Shown here piece after piece: positions 1-8,217 of a stretch of DNA of 64,000 nt. The notes below the pieces were generated by a model, which worked only from the letters and a program-made list of their open reading frames with translations, had not been told where the DNA came from and searched no databases. The DNA comes from an uncultured Eubacteriales bacterium (lineage in GTDB: Bacteria > Bacillota > Clostridia > Oscillospirales > CAG-272). Positions within the stretch are counted from its first letter, which is position 1. The number at the start of each line of letters is the position of its first letter. The position numbers and the translations under genes are program-made. Where the stretch lies: assembly GCA_934432675.1 (NCBI GenBank), contig CAKRYT010000001.1, forward strand, positions 124,001 through 188,000, written 5' to 3'.

Positions 1-877
1 GATGGAACAGGTACGCCCCGAGACGGTCGCCGGCGTTCCCGTAAAAGAATCGGTGTGTAAAATCTTCGCCGTATCGTTCTCTTACGGCAGGGAGCAGAAG
101 ATCGTATAGATCCCGTGCGGAGGCAAAACCGCAGGCGAGACGATCCGTCCCGTCAAAGTCGCCCCCGATGGCGAGCGCATCGCGGAGCCCCAGGGAGATG
201 CCGTGGTCGATGTGTGCGAAGAGGGCGGAGACATCCGGCATTCCGCCGGTGTGTGACGGGACGAGAGAAAGCCCGATGACACCGCCGGCGGCGACGAGCG
301 CGCACGCCTCCTCGTCCGTCAGATTGCGCGGGTGCGGTGTAACGGCGAAGAAGTTGGAATGTGTGGCGAGTGGCGGCAGGCCCGCCGCGCGGGAGAGGTC
401 GATGATGGCGCGCAGGGAAGCGCGTGAGGCGTGCGAAACATCGAGGAGCATTCCTCGCCGTGTCGCCTCCGAGAGAAGATGGCAACCGTCCTCGGTGAGC
501 CCTGCCTCCGTGTCGTACGCACCGCCGAAACGGTTGACACCGCTCCAAAAGGGGGTCAATATGCGTACCCCGGCAAGTGCCGGATGGGAGAGGCGTGCAG
601 CAGGATCCCCCGAGAGGATTCTCGCATCCTCTAAGGAAAACACGGTGCGGCAGGGGGCATCCGAGAGTTTTTCCGCCGCATCACGGCGCATGAGAAGCAT
701 GGCTTGCCACGCCTCCTCGTCCGTGAGTCGTTTGTCGGCCCAAAAGGCAAAACATACGACGGGTGCGTCCCAGGGGAGGAGCGTGGCCCTGTCGATATGG
801 AGCGCGGGGTCGGAAAAAGGGCGTTCCTCGCGGAACATACGGTAAGGCGTATCGGCGTGTAAAATCCACAGATTCAT
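1..877 (-). CDS. Peptidase family M19 (membrane/renal-type) dipeptidase, C-terminus cut by window edge
   Basis: About 292 residues are visible. M19 enzymes hydrolyse dipeptides, often with D-amino acids, at a binuclear zinc site. Seen in the translation: the N-terminal HxD metal motif (HAD at residues 8-10), the block THSNFFAVTPHPRNLTDEE with the zinc histidine and the RNLTD motif, the GGDFDG motif near residue 240, and a terminal YGNAGDRL block matching the family's GGNxLR end. The ATG at 877 follows GGAGG with good spacing. Only a few C-terminal residues should be missing, because the GGN block is normally close to the end. It is the last visible gene of a minus-strand operon, 31 bases after yraN. 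There is no signal peptide, so it is probably cytoplasmic. The substrate is not predictable. Confidence 0.88.
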   Translation of the reverse strand, partial: MNLWILHADTPYRMFREERPFSDPALHIDRATLLPWDAPVVCFAFWADKRLTDEEAWQAMLLMRRDAAEKLSDAPCRTVFSLEDARILSGDPAARLSHPALAGVRILTPFWSGVNRFGGAYDTEAGLTEDGCHLLSEATRRGMLLDVSHASRASLRAIIDLSRAAGLPPLATHSNFFAVTPHPRNLTDEEACALVAAGGVIGLSLVPSHTGGMPDVSALFAHIDHGISLGLRDALAIGGDFDGTDRLACGFASARDLYDLLLPAVRERYGEDFTHRFFYGNAGDRLGAYLFH

Positions 878-908
878 CAGTCATACCTCCGGCATGACAG
901 GATATGTG

Positions 909-1331
909 TCAGGTACGAAAGGCGTCCTGCAAGTGGCGGACGGCGAGGACCCGCAGGGCATCGCCGGCAGGGTCCAGATAGACCTCCACAATATCAAACT
1001 GTATGGCCTTTCGGGTCGGGTGCGCCGCCGTGTAACGCCTGGCGGCGTTCAGTATATGGCGACGTTTGTCCGACGTGACCGCCGCCATCGGCGTGCCGAA
1101 ACGGCTATCGCCCCCCGGCAGTTGTCGTCTGGTCTTGACCTCGATAAAGCGGCGTGTCTTGCGATCCTCTGCCACGAGATCGAGTTCTTCACGCCCCTCG
1201 TACTGCACGTTGCGCGCACGGATGCGGAAGCCGTTTTGCCTCAGGTAGGCGGCGGCTTGTTCCTCACCGTAGTCACCGGTACGCCGCGCCGGGGCTTTTG
1301 CCACCGCCTTTCGGCGAAACAGTCCGAACAT
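909..1331 (-). CDS. YraN family (UPF0102) predicted nuclease-fold protein
   Basis: 140 residues, the usual family length. The family has a restriction-endonuclease-like fold and its cellular role is poorly defined; links to recombination and DNA uptake have been suggested. The translation shows the RRTGDYGEEQAAAYL N-terminal block, the ELD motif at 49-51 and EVK at 64-66, which are the putative metal-binding E-D-ExK residues. The gene begins one base after the rnhB stop, so it is almost certainly translated from the same mRNA. rnhB next to yraN is a widespread pairing in bacteria and supports both calls. Confidence 0.9.
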   Translation of the reverse strand: MFGLFRRKAVAKAPARRTGDYGEEQAAAYLRQNGFRIRARNVQYEGREELDLVAEDRKTRRFIEVKTRRQLPGGDSRFGTPMAAVTSDKRRHILNAARRYTAAHPTRKAIQFDIVEVYLDPAGDALRVLAVRHLQDAFRT

Positions 1332-1332
1332 A

Positions 1333-1932
1333 TCAGGTGTCGAGGAATTTCAGAAAGGTCTTACGGTGGATCGGGCAGGGACCGTACGCGCGCAGGGCGG
1401 CTATATGTTCTGCCGTGCCGTAACCTTTGTGTTTGGCGAATCCGTAGGCAGGGTACTGCTCATCGTCCAGAAGGCAAAGACGGTCCCGCGTGACCTTGGC
1501 GAGTATGCTCGCCGCGGCGACGGACATGGAGAGGAAATCCCCCTTGACGATGGCGCGCGCGGGGATGGGATAGTCACGGATGCAGTTCCCGTCCACGAGG
1601 GCATAGTCCGCCGGCGTTTTCAGGGCGGCAATGGCGCGCCGCATGGCGAGCATCGTGGCATTCAGAATGTTGATCTCGTCGATTTCCTCCGGAGTGGCGA
1701 GCCCGACGGCGAAGTCCTCGGCTCTCTCCATCACGAGATCGTAGAGTTGATCGCGCTTTTTAGGCGACAGTTTTTTGGAGTCGTTGAGTCCCGGTATCTC
1801 CGTCCCGGGGGCGAGCACGCATGCCGCCGCCACCACGGGGCCCGAGAGGGGACCGCGCCCCGCCTCGTCAACACCGCAGATATGCAGATAACCGTTGTCA
1901 CGGGCGGCGAGTTCAAAGGAATAGTCCGGCAT
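1333..1932 (-). CDS. rnhB: Ribonuclease HII
   Basis: 199 residues. It cleaves the RNA strand of RNA-DNA hybrids and initiates removal of ribonucleotides misincorporated into DNA. The CGVDEAGRGPLSGPVVAAA signature carries D22 and E23; D114 (LVDGN) and D132 (KGDFLS) complete the four-acid active site. The ILAKVTRDR block is also intact. The gene is short for the family and lacks the N-terminal extension found in Bacillus RNase HII. It is the fourth gene of the operon and starts two bases after the rbgA stop, which implies translational coupling. Confidence 0.95.
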   Translation of the reverse strand: MPDYSFELAARDNGYLHICGVDEAGRGPLSGPVVAAACVLAPGTEIPGLNDSKKLSPKKRDQLYDLVMERAEDFAVGLATPEEIDEINILNATMLAMRRAIAALKTPADYALVDGNCIRDYPIPARAIVKGDFLSMSVAAASILAKVTRDRLCLLDDEQYPAYGFAKHKGYGTAEHIAALRAYGPCPIHRKTFLKFLDT

Positions 1933-1934
1933 CG

Positions 1935-2810
1935 TCAGAGCTCTCCTTTCGGTTTTTCAAGGGAGATGCGCCCGATCGTACCGGAGCGGAATTCGTCGAG
2001 CAGCATTTCGGCCGTGCGGCGGAAGTTGACGGCACCGCCCGCCATGAGAAATCCGCGCTTTCGACCGATGAGTTCGGTCAGATCGTAGGCATCCAGTGCC
2101 TCAAATTCCCCGGGGGTGAGCCGGTAGCGCGCCGCGAGCAGGTCGGGCGCGACCTCGGCGAGGCGACCGGCGAGGATCATGGCGACCTCTTCCACGTCGA
2201 GGATCTGGTCGCGGATGGCACCCGTTGCGGCGAGATTTTCGCCGACGCGTTTTTCATCGAATTTGGGCCACAGCACACCCGGCATGTCGAGGAGTGAAAG
2301 CCCGATGTCGGTCGAGACCCATTGTTTCGTCAGGGTAACACCCGGGCGGTTTTCCACTTTGGCGTGTTTACCGCCGGCGAGGCGGTTGATAAGCGAAGAT
2401 TTCCCGACGTTGGGGATTCCGACGATCATGGCTTTGAGCCTTCGTCCTTCCATGCCGCGCTCGCGGTAACGGGTGATCTTGTCGGCGAGCACCTCGCGCA
2501 CGGTGTTTTTGAGATCCGCGATGCCTTCGCCCGTCAGGCAGTCAATCGCCACACACGCATTCATGTGCGTGCGGTACCGGCGGCACCAGTCGGCGGTGGT
2601 GCCCGGGTCGGCGAGCGATGCTTTGTTCAGGATCGTGACGATCGGTTTTTCACCGACGATTTTTTTGATCTCCGGGTTTTTGGAACTGTACGGGATCCGT
2701 GCATCAAGGAGTTCGAGCACGATATCCACGTCGGGCAAAGACTCTTTCATGAGCCGCCGCGTTTTTGCCATGTGCCCCGGAAACCACTGAATCTGTTTAA
2801 TATCCGGCAT
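1935..2810 (-). CDS. rbgA: Ribosome biogenesis GTPase RbgA (YlqF)
   Basis: 291 residues. RbgA is a circularly permuted GTPase required for late 50S subunit assembly. The permuted order is visible: G4-like NKAS at 62-65 precedes G1 (GIPNVGKSS, 131-139) and G3 (DMPG, 175-178). The N-terminal IQWFPGHMAKT block is typical of YlqF. The usual NKxD aspartate in G4 is serine here, though an aspartate follows three residues later. The start codon overlaps the lepB stop by one base (TGATG). The order lepB-rbgA-rnhB-yraN is a conserved Firmicutes arrangement (in many species rplS heads it), which fits rplS lying just upstream but divergent. Confidence 0.95.
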   Translation of the reverse strand: MPDIKQIQWFPGHMAKTRRLMKESLPDVDIVLELLDARIPYSSKNPEIKKIVGEKPIVTILNKASLADPGTTADWCRRYRTHMNACVAIDCLTGEGIADLKNTVREVLADKITRYRERGMEGRRLKAMIVGIPNVGKSSLINRLAGGKHAKVENRPGVTLTKQWVSTDIGLSLLDMPGVLWPKFDEKRVGENLAATGAIRDQILDVEEVAMILAGRLAEVAPDLLAARYRLTPGEFEALDAYDLTELIGRKRGFLMAGGAVNFRRTAEMLLDEFRSGTIGRISLEKPKGEL

Positions 2811-3484
2811 CAGTCAAGCCCTCCGAAACGGGAGATAGGCAGAATACGCAGGACCGCGTGCCCGAGAATACAGTCTTCGCTGATGGCACCGAATACGCGA
2901 CTGTCGAGGGAGTTGAACCGGTTGTCCCCCATGACGAAACACTCTTTTTCTCCCACTTCGTAGAGGTAGTAGATACCGTTTTCGTCCGAGCGGGGGTCCA
3001 TGACCGATACTTTGTAGTAATCGTTACGCACCCCATACAACAGTTCGTTGTTTTTGGTGAGGTAGTCCGGCCCCTCTGCCACGAGTACCCCGTCCACCGA
3101 AACGCCCGCGGCATCGATGCGGACGGTTTGCCCCGTGGTGGCAATCACGCGCTTGATGAGCGGCTCATTGAGACCGGTTTCCTCATAACTTTCGAATACG
3201 ACGATGTCTCCGACCGACGGTTTGTAGAAAACATCCGTGATGATCAGGTGTTCGTTGTTTTTCAGCGTCGGCTCCATCGAGTCGCCGTCCACTACGGTGT
3301 GCCGGAACAGGAACAAGGCGGCGAAGAGCAGGATGCAGACGGTGATAACGACGAGTTCCACATATTCAAAGAATACCCCCGCCATGAGGAAATTGCGTTT
3401 GGAACGGAGGGAACGGGGGGCTTTCGGCGGCTCCTCCGGTGACACTTCCGGGAAGAATGTGCCCCCGTTTTCAAAATCGGACAT
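2810..3484 (-). CDS. lepB: Type I signal peptidase
   Basis: 224 residues from the ATG at 3484. It cleaves signal peptides from exported preproteins on the outer face of the membrane. One transmembrane segment (about 38-60) follows a 37-residue cytoplasmic tail. The catalytic dyad is Ser69 in GDSMEPTL and Lys111 in PLIKRVIATTGQ, and the GDNRFNSLDSR box is at 187-197. A GTG lies 15 bases further upstream and overlaps the preceding stop, but AAGGAG at 3496-3491 is spaced six bases from the ATG at 3484, so that start is preferred. It sits between the phosphoglycerate mutase gene and rbgA. Confidence 0.95.
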   Translation of the reverse strand: MSDFENGGTFFPEVSPEEPPKAPRSLRSKRNFLMAGVFFEYVELVVITVCILLFAALFLFRHTVVDGDSMEPTLKNNEHLIITDVFYKPSVGDIVVFESYEETGLNEPLIKRVIATTGQTVRIDAAGVSVDGVLVAEGPDYLTKNNELLYGVRNDYYKVSVMDPRSDENGIYYLYEVGEKECFVMGDNRFNSLDSRVFGAISEDCILGHAVLRILPISRFGGLD

Positions 3485-3495
3485 ATCGGTCTCCT

Positions 3496-4707
3496 TCACG
3501 ACTGTGCAAACAGCATCCCCATAAGGGCTGTGCCGTCCGGCAGATATAGTTGCGCCCTACGGGCGGTTTCTTCGGTAAGGTGGTGCACGCCGCGATGACG
3601 GCCGGTGCTGTCATAGAGCAGAAAGGGAACGGGCTCTTCCGAGTGGGTACGCAGAGTGATGGGCGTGGGGTGGTCGGGGAGCAGCAGGATGCGGAACGGC
3701 TCGTCACCCTCCCGCAGAAAACGGCAGAGGGGAGCCAGGATCTCACCGTCAATGTGTTCGATGGACTGCACCTTTCCACGGGCATCACCCTGATGCCCGC
3801 ATTCATCCGGGGCCTCTACGTGTACGTAGACCATGTCCTGCCCGCGGCGGAAAGCATCCGCGGCGGCCTCCGCTTTCCCGCGGTAGTTGGTATGGAGATT
3901 ACCGGTCGCACCGGGGACATCGACCGATTCCATCCCCGCGCAGAGCGCGATGCCCTTGATGAGATCGACGGCAGAGATAACGGTGGCTTTTTTGCCCCAT
4001 TTTTCCGCGAAGGAGGGGAGGGCAGGCTTTTTCCCGGGGCTCCACAGCCAGATCGAGTTGGCAACGTGCTGCCCGCGGGCGCGGCGCGCCTCATTGACGG
4101 GGTGATGATTCAGAATATCGTAACTCTTCTTTTGCAGTTCGAGGAATGCACGCCCCTCATCGCCCCCCGGCAGATAGGAGCCGACCCTGCGCCCGAGGAT
4201 GTCGTGCGGGCGCGCAAAGGGATAGGAGTCGGGGGCACCGCGCCAGAGCAGGCAGTGCCGATAACTGACACCGGTATGAAAGCGACGGTCTTTCGTGCCG
4301 AGGGCGGCATCCAGCGCACGGATCAACTCCCGTGCCTCCTCCGTCGTGATTTCTCCCGAGGAGTGGTCGAGCATGGTTTTCTCCTCATACGGCCCGTCGT
4401 CGGTCAGTGTGACGAGGTTGCAGCGCAGGGCAGTGTCTTCCGGGGCCATCGTGAGCCCCATGGAAACGGCTTCCAGGGGAGAACGCCCTTTGGAATAGAC
4501 GCGGGGATTATACGAGAGAATCGCGAGGTTTGCCGTATCGCTTTCGGGCACCATGCCGGCGGGGACGTTGAGGACGGTGCCGATGAGGGCGTCCGCCGAC
4601 AGGTTGTCCATCGCGGGGGTGCACGCGACCTCCATCGGCGTCCGACCGCCGAGTTCCGGTACGGGGCGATCCGCCATACCGTCGTAGACAATGACGAGTG
4701 ATTTCAT
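3496..4707 (-). CDS. Cofactor-independent phosphoglycerate mutase, archaeal type (ApgM-like)
   Basis: 403 residues. It interconverts 3- and 2-phosphoglycerate in glycolysis without 2,3-bisphosphoglycerate. It belongs to the alkaline phosphatase superfamily. The metal aspartate is D9 (VYDGMADRP), the phospho-acceptor serine is S56 in PESDTANLAILSYNP, and metal-binding blocks follow (DECGHQGD and LLPDHPTP). The start at 4707 is chosen because GGAG precedes it and because the family begins with the MKxLVIVYDG strand; the open frame extends 15 codons further without support. It is the first gene of the minus-strand operon, with the promoter at 4741-4769. ApgM-type enzymes are common in anaerobic Clostridia, sometimes beside other mutase types. 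Confidence 0.92.
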   Translation of the reverse strand: MKSLVIVYDGMADRPVPELGGRTPMEVACTPAMDNLSADALIGTVLNVPAGMVPESDTANLAILSYNPRVYSKGRSPLEAVSMGLTMAPEDTALRCNLVTLTDDGPYEEKTMLDHSSGEITTEEARELIRALDAALGTKDRRFHTGVSYRHCLLWRGAPDSYPFARPHDILGRRVGSYLPGGDEGRAFLELQKKSYDILNHHPVNEARRARGQHVANSIWLWSPGKKPALPSFAEKWGKKATVISAVDLIKGIALCAGMESVDVPGATGNLHTNYRGKAEAAADAFRRGQDMVYVHVEAPDECGHQGDARGKVQSIEHIDGEILAPLCRFLREGDEPFRILLLPDHPTPITLRTHSEEPVPFLLYDSTGRHRGVHHLTEETARRAQLYLPDGTALMGMLFAQS

Positions 4708-4740
4708 AGGGGGTGTCTCCGAAAAAAATGTATCCTCTAT

Positions 4741-4769
4741 ATAATAACACATATGCCGGGGAATTACAA
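4741..4769 (-). promoter_or_regulatory. Sigma-A promoter of the phosphoglycerate mutase-lepB-rbgA operon
   Basis: On the minus strand TTGTAA (4769-4764) and TATTAT (4746-4741) are separated by 17 bases, about 35 bases before the start codon at 4707. The boxes match consensus at four and five positions. Confidence 0.5.
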
Positions 4770-4814
4770 CGGCGGATCCTTCGTAAAAAACAGAAAACTT
4801 TTTTGCATTCCCTC

Positions 4815-4843
4815 TTGATTTTTGTCAAAAATGCCGTTATAAT
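4815..4843 (+). promoter_or_regulatory. Sigma-A promoter of rplS
   Basis: TTGATT (4815-4820), 17 bases, then a perfect TATAAT (4838-4843). The transcript would carry a leader of about 78 bases before the rplS start at 4928. Confidence 0.75.
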
Positions 4844-4849
4844 AGGATG

Positions 4850-4927
4850 CGTCGTGTCAAAGCGGCGAGTAGGACAGTCCTCTGCAACTCGGTACGAATG
4901 TCCGATATTTTTAAGGAGGGTCTCACA
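4850..4927 (+). promoter_or_regulatory. rplS 5' leader, possible L19 autoregulatory RNA
   Basis: The 78-base leader contains GGACA at 4872-4876, which can pair with TGTCC at 4899-4903, and a competing GAGT (4867-4870)/ACTC (4887-4890) stem. The ribosome binding site AAGGAGGG is at 4913-4920. Structured L19 leaders are known in Firmicutes; whether this is a member is an inference from position and pairing only. Confidence 0.3.
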
Positions 4928-5269
4928 ATGGATAAGATTGAGGCTTTTGTAAACGAGCAACTCAAGGAAAACGTCCCTGAGTTCAATGTTGGCGATACCG
5001 TTCGGGTACACAACAGAATCAAGGAAGGTGCCAAGACCAGAATTCAGATGTATGAAGGCACGGTCATCGCGAAGCGCGGCGGCGGGATCTCTGCCACCTT
5101 TACCGTAAGACGTGTTTCTTACGGTTGCGGCGTTGAAAAAACCTTCCCGATCCACTCTCCCAATGTAGAGAAGGTAGAGGTTATCCGCCGCGGCTCCGTC
5201 CGTCGCGCAAAGCTCTTCTATCTGCGTGACAGAGTTGGTAAGGCCGCGAAGGTTAAAGAGAAGATCTGA
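4928..5269 (+). CDS. rplS: Large ribosomal subunit protein bL19
   Basis: 113 residues, the normal length. bL19 sits at the interface of the 30S and 50S subunits. The translation begins MDKIEAFVNEQLKENVPEF and has the diagnostic RVHNRIKEGAKTRIQMYEG block, the GGGISATFTVRRVSYGCGVE block and the terminal KLFYLRDRVGKAAKVKE. The start at 4928 follows AAGGAGGG with normal spacing; the open frame continues upstream but nothing supports that. It is monocistronic, with its own promoter at 4815-4843 and a strong terminator at 5288-5321. It is divergent from the lepB-rbgA operon, whereas in many Firmicutes rplS lies in the same direction upstream of it. Confidence 0.98.
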   Translation: MDKIEAFVNEQLKENVPEFNVGDTVRVHNRIKEGAKTRIQMYEGTVIAKRGGGISATFTVRRVSYGCGVEKTFPIHSPNVEKVEVIRRGSVRRAKLFYLRDRVGKAAKVKEKI

Positions 5270-5287
5270 TTCTTCCGTCGGCAAATA

Positions 5288-5321
5288 GAAAACGACCGCT
5301 GCTCTGTCAGCGGTCGTTTTC
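5288..5321. terminator. Bidirectional intrinsic terminator between rplS and the HIT gene
   Basis: A perfect 14-base inverted repeat (5288-5301 and 5308-5321) around a six-base loop, with A-rich and T-rich flanks inside the arms. It serves convergent rplS (plus) and the HIT gene (minus). Confidence 0.9.
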
Positions 5322-5357
5322 TGTTCCGGAGGGTCCTATGTATCGGCGACGCGGCGG

Positions 5358-5696
5358 TTACGCCATGCGTTCGGGGAGTTTGGCACCTCCGAGCAGGTGG
5401 AAATGCAGGTGGCGGACGGACTGACAGCCGTCTTCACCGACGTTGGTGATGACGCGGTAACCGTTTCGGAGCCCGAGTGCCTTTGCCACCTCGGGGATTG
5501 CCTCCATGACGCGGCGGACGATCTCGCTGTTTTCCGGGGTTACCTCATCGACGGAGGCAATGTGTTTTTTCGGCACGATCAGGACGTGGACGGGTGCTTG
5601 CGGCTGTATGTCGCGAAAGGCGAATACGGCATCGTTTTCGTACACTTTGGCGGACGGGATCTCTCCCGCGATGATCTTACAAAACAGGCAATCCAT
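5358..5696 (-). CDS. HIT family (HINT-type) nucleotide hydrolase
   Basis: 112 residues. HIT proteins hydrolyse or transfer nucleoside phosphoramidates and related nucleotidyl compounds. The histidine triad HLHFHLL is at 96-101 and the N-terminal MDCLFCKIIAGEIPSAKVYEN block is that of HINT/Hit proteins, with the C3-C6 pair that can bind zinc. It is monocistronic, with a sigma-A promoter at 5728-5756 and the shared terminator at 5288-5321. The physiological substrate is unknown. Confidence 0.93.
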   Translation of the reverse strand: MDCLFCKIIAGEIPSAKVYENDAVFAFRDIQPQAPVHVLIVPKKHIASVDEVTPENSEIVRRVMEAIPEVAKALGLRNGYRVITNVGEDGCQSVRHLHFHLLGGAKLPERMA

Positions 5697-5727
5697 GATT
5701 GTTTACCTCACTTTTTGATTTACACAT

Positions 5728-5756
5728 AGTGTAGCACACACCGGTCGGTGTTGCAA
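5728..5756 (-). promoter_or_regulatory. Sigma-A promoter of the HIT gene
   Basis: Minus strand: TTGCAA (5756-5751), 17-base spacer, TACACT (5733-5728); 32 bases upstream of the start at 5696. TTGCAA as -35 box recurs at several genes in this window. Confidence 0.65.
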
Positions 5757-5767
5757 GGGGAGGATGT

Positions 5768-6886
5768 ATGAAGTCCTATTTTTTACCGCCCCCGGGCGGC
5801 ACCGCGGACGTGTGGACCCGTCTGCAAGACGAGACGCGCCCCATCGTCGTGTGGGGTATGGGCAACGGCGCGGATAAACTGCTCCGTGTCTTCGCGGAGC
5901 GGGGGATCACCGCCGCGGATTTCGTCGCATCGGACGGATTCGTGCGCGGACAGTCGTTTCACGGGCGGCGCGTACTTTCCTTTGCCGAGATGCGGGGAAA
6001 ATATGTGTCTCCGGTGCTCGTCATGGCTTTCGGCACCTCGCGCCCCGAGGTTCTCTCGTGCGTCGCACGGACGGCGCGCGAGTTTCCGCTCCTGATTCCT
6101 GACCTTCCGGTGGCAGGGGAGGGGCTTTTCGATACGGAGTATTACCGGACCCACGAGGCGGCGTTTCGCATCGTGTGTGACCGCCTGGCGGATGAAACTT
6201 CGCGCTCTCTGTATGCCGCACTTGTCATCGGCAAACTTACGGGGGACTACGAGGTCCTCGCGGATGCGTGGACGGACGGGGCGGAAACGGCGGAACTCCT
6301 CGGTGTTACAAAAATAAAAACATATATAGACGTCGGTGCCTACCGCGGAGACACGCTTGCGGAGCTGATCGGGCTGGGAGCACCGCTGACGCACGCCTTG
6401 TGCGTAGAGCCGGATGCGAGAAACTTCCTGAAATTGGAGCAAATGGCGGCTTTGCTTGCCCCGGTTTCGGTCACCTGCGTCAATGCCGCGGCATGGGACC
6501 GGGAGGGGATGGGGTGCTTTTTCGGCAGCGGCAACCGCAATGCGTCCCTCTGCAACGCATCTTTCGAGAATCGACCGGCAGACACGCGTCTTGCCACCAT
6601 CGACACCCTGGCGGGAGGGCTCATACCCGACTACATCAAATACGATACCGAGGGGGCGGAGGTGCCAGGACTTCTGGGCACCGCGCTGACGATTTGCCGG
6701 GCAAGACCGAAACTGCGCGTGGCGGCCTATCACCGCACGGAGGACCTTATCCGCCTGCCGCAGTTGCTCACGGAGCTTTGCCCCGATTACTCGCTTTATC
6801 TGCGGCGCAAACGATGCCTCCCTGCTTGGGAGACGGATATCATTGCCCTACCGAAGGGAGGAATGACGATACATGAAACCACTTGA
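5768..6886 (+). CDS. FkbM family SAM-dependent methyltransferase with N-terminal Rossmann-like domain
   Basis: 372 residues. The C-terminal part (about 180-365) is an FkbM-type class I methyltransferase. It has the SAM loop YIDVGAYRGDT (186-196), VEPDARN (213-219) and the late KYDTEGAEVPGL block. FkbM enzymes O-methylate polyketides, glycans and peptidoglycan-associated sugars. The first 110 residues form a separate nucleotide-binding-like module with IVVWGMGNGADKLL and ASDGFVRG, resembling the sensor or epimerase-like domains attached to glycan-modifying enzymes. The start at 5768 follows AGGGGAGG. The gene overlaps the following U32 peptidase by 14 bases, so the two are co-translated. The substrate is unknown; a glycan is the best guess. 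Confidence 0.8.
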   Translation: MKSYFLPPPGGTADVWTRLQDETRPIVVWGMGNGADKLLRVFAERGITAADFVASDGFVRGQSFHGRRVLSFAEMRGKYVSPVLVMAFGTSRPEVLSCVARTAREFPLLIPDLPVAGEGLFDTEYYRTHEAAFRIVCDRLADETSRSLYAALVIGKLTGDYEVLADAWTDGAETAELLGVTKIKTYIDVGAYRGDTLAELIGLGAPLTHALCVEPDARNFLKLEQMAALLAPVSVTCVNAAAWDREGMGCFFGSGNRNASLCNASFENRPADTRLATIDTLAGGLIPDYIKYDTEGAEVPGLLGTALTICRARPKLRVAAYHRTEDLIRLPQLLTELCPDYSLYLRRKRCLPAWETDIIALPKGGMTIHETT

Positions 6887-8141
6887 AGGAAAACGGCCGG
6901 AACTGCTTTCTCCGGCAGGGAATTTTGAAAAGATGGAGGCGGCGATCCGCTACGGTGCGGACGCGGTCTATCTCGCGGGCAAGGCCTTCGGGATGCGGTC
7001 CGCCGCGGATAATTTTGGCGATGGAGAACTCGCCGATGCCATCCGCTACGCGCATGAACGGAAGGTGCGGGTCTACGTGACGGTCAACACCGCACCGCGC
7101 GATGCGGAGTATCCCGCGCTCGCCGCTTATCTGCGTCGCCTCGGCGAACTGGCACCCGACGCGCTCATCGTGGCGGATCTCGGTGTGTTTTCGCTCTGTC
7201 GCGAATTGCTCCCCGATATGGAACTCCATGTATCGACGCAAGCGAACAGTGTCTCGGCGGCGGATGTGCGTGCGTGGGGGCGGCTCGGGGCGAAACGCGT
7301 CGTGCTGTCGCGCGAGTTGACGCTGGATGAGATCCGCGCCATTCGTCGGGAGGTCCCCGCGGAAACGGAACTCGAATGTTTCATTCACGGCTCCATGTGC
7401 ATTTCATACAGCGGCAGATGCCTTCTTTCCAATTACCTCTGCGGGCGGGATGCCAACCACGGTGCCTGCGCCCAGCCCTGCCGCTGGGAATACAGGATCC
7501 GCCCTGCGGCGTATGAACTCATCGAGCGTGAACGCCCCGATCTCCCCATCCCGATTGAGGAGGAGGCAGGGGAGACCTTCGTCATGTCCAGCCGCGATCT
7601 TTCGATGATCGCCCACGTACCGGAACTGATTGACGCGGGCGTAGCATCTTTCAAAATTGAGGGACGCATGAAGAGTGCTTATTATACCGCCGTTGTCACG
7701 AATGCGTATCGCATGGCGATCGACGCGGCCCTCCGCGGTGACCGCTCGGTAGACCCGCTCTGGCTGCGTGAACTCGACAGCGTGTCGCATCGCGAGTATG
7801 ATACCGGCTATTTTTACACCGATGTCCGTTCCGAGGCACTCACCTGCAAAAAGAGCGGTTACATCCGCGAGAAGGCGTATCTCGCCACAGTCCTCGCCTA
7901 CGATGAGGCGACCGGGGAGGCTAAGTGCATACAACGGAACAAGGTCTCCGTCGGGGACACGGTGGAGTTGCTCACCCCCGGGAAAGCGGGGCAGGGGTTT
8001 TTGTGCGAGCATCTGTTCGATGAGGCACACGAGGCGATCGTTTCCACGCCGCATCCTGCAATGATCTACTACCTGCCGGTACCTTTCCCGGTGCGACCGG
8101 GCGATATTCTCCGCGGCGGGGATCCCGCCCCCGGGCGATAA
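6873..8141 (+). CDS. U32 family peptidase-like protein (tRNA/rRNA hydroxylation or collagenase-like family)
   Basis: 422 residues. It has the U32 signature ECFIHGSMCISYSGRCLLS (168-186), with C176 and C183, then CGRDANHGACAQPCRW, with C199 and C203, and the N-terminal PELLSPAGNFEKMEAAIRYGADAVYLA strand. Characterised U32 proteins (TrhP/TrhO-partner type, RlhA, UbiU) act in prephenate-dependent hydroxylation of RNA or ubiquinone rather than proteolysis, and several hold Fe-S clusters through four cysteines. A YegQ/TrhP-like role in tRNA hydroxylation is therefore the likeliest. The start at 6873 overlaps the FkbM gene and follows a GGGAGGA site. A terminator follows at 8187-8217. Confidence 0.85.
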   Translation: MKPLEGKRPELLSPAGNFEKMEAAIRYGADAVYLAGKAFGMRSAADNFGDGELADAIRYAHERKVRVYVTVNTAPRDAEYPALAAYLRRLGELAPDALIVADLGVFSLCRELLPDMELHVSTQANSVSAADVRAWGRLGAKRVVLSRELTLDEIRAIRREVPAETELECFIHGSMCISYSGRCLLSNYLCGRDANHGACAQPCRWEYRIRPAAYELIERERPDLPIPIEEEAGETFVMSSRDLSMIAHVPELIDAGVASFKIEGRMKSAYYTAVVTNAYRMAIDAALRGDRSVDPLWLRELDSVSHREYDTGYFYTDVRSEALTCKKSGYIREKAYLATVLAYDEATGEAKCIQRNKVSVGDTVELLTPGKAGQGFLCEHLFDEAHEAIVSTPHPAMIYYLPVPFPVRPGDILRGGDPAPGR

Positions 8142-8186
8142 CCGGACGGTCGGCGCACGTCGTGCTGGTCCGATCTCCTCATTAGC

Positions 8187-8217
8187 ACAAAGCGGCTCGG
8201 TTTACGAGCCGCTTTGT
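8187..8217. terminator. Bidirectional terminator shared by the U32 gene and the NACHT gene
   Basis: A perfect 13-base inverted repeat (8187-8199 and 8205-8217) with a five-base loop at 8200-8204 and T-rich tails on both strands. The TAA stop of the minus-strand NACHT gene is inside the loop (8204-8202), so the hairpin overlaps its last codons. Confidence 0.85.

Noticed and set aside
3550..4701. A long open frame on the plus strand opposite the phosphoglycerate mutase gene, and similar antisense frames opposite lepB, gltX, ispH and others
   Set aside because: They arise from the GC-rich codon bias of the real gene, show no family motifs and have no ribosome binding sites. They are shadows.
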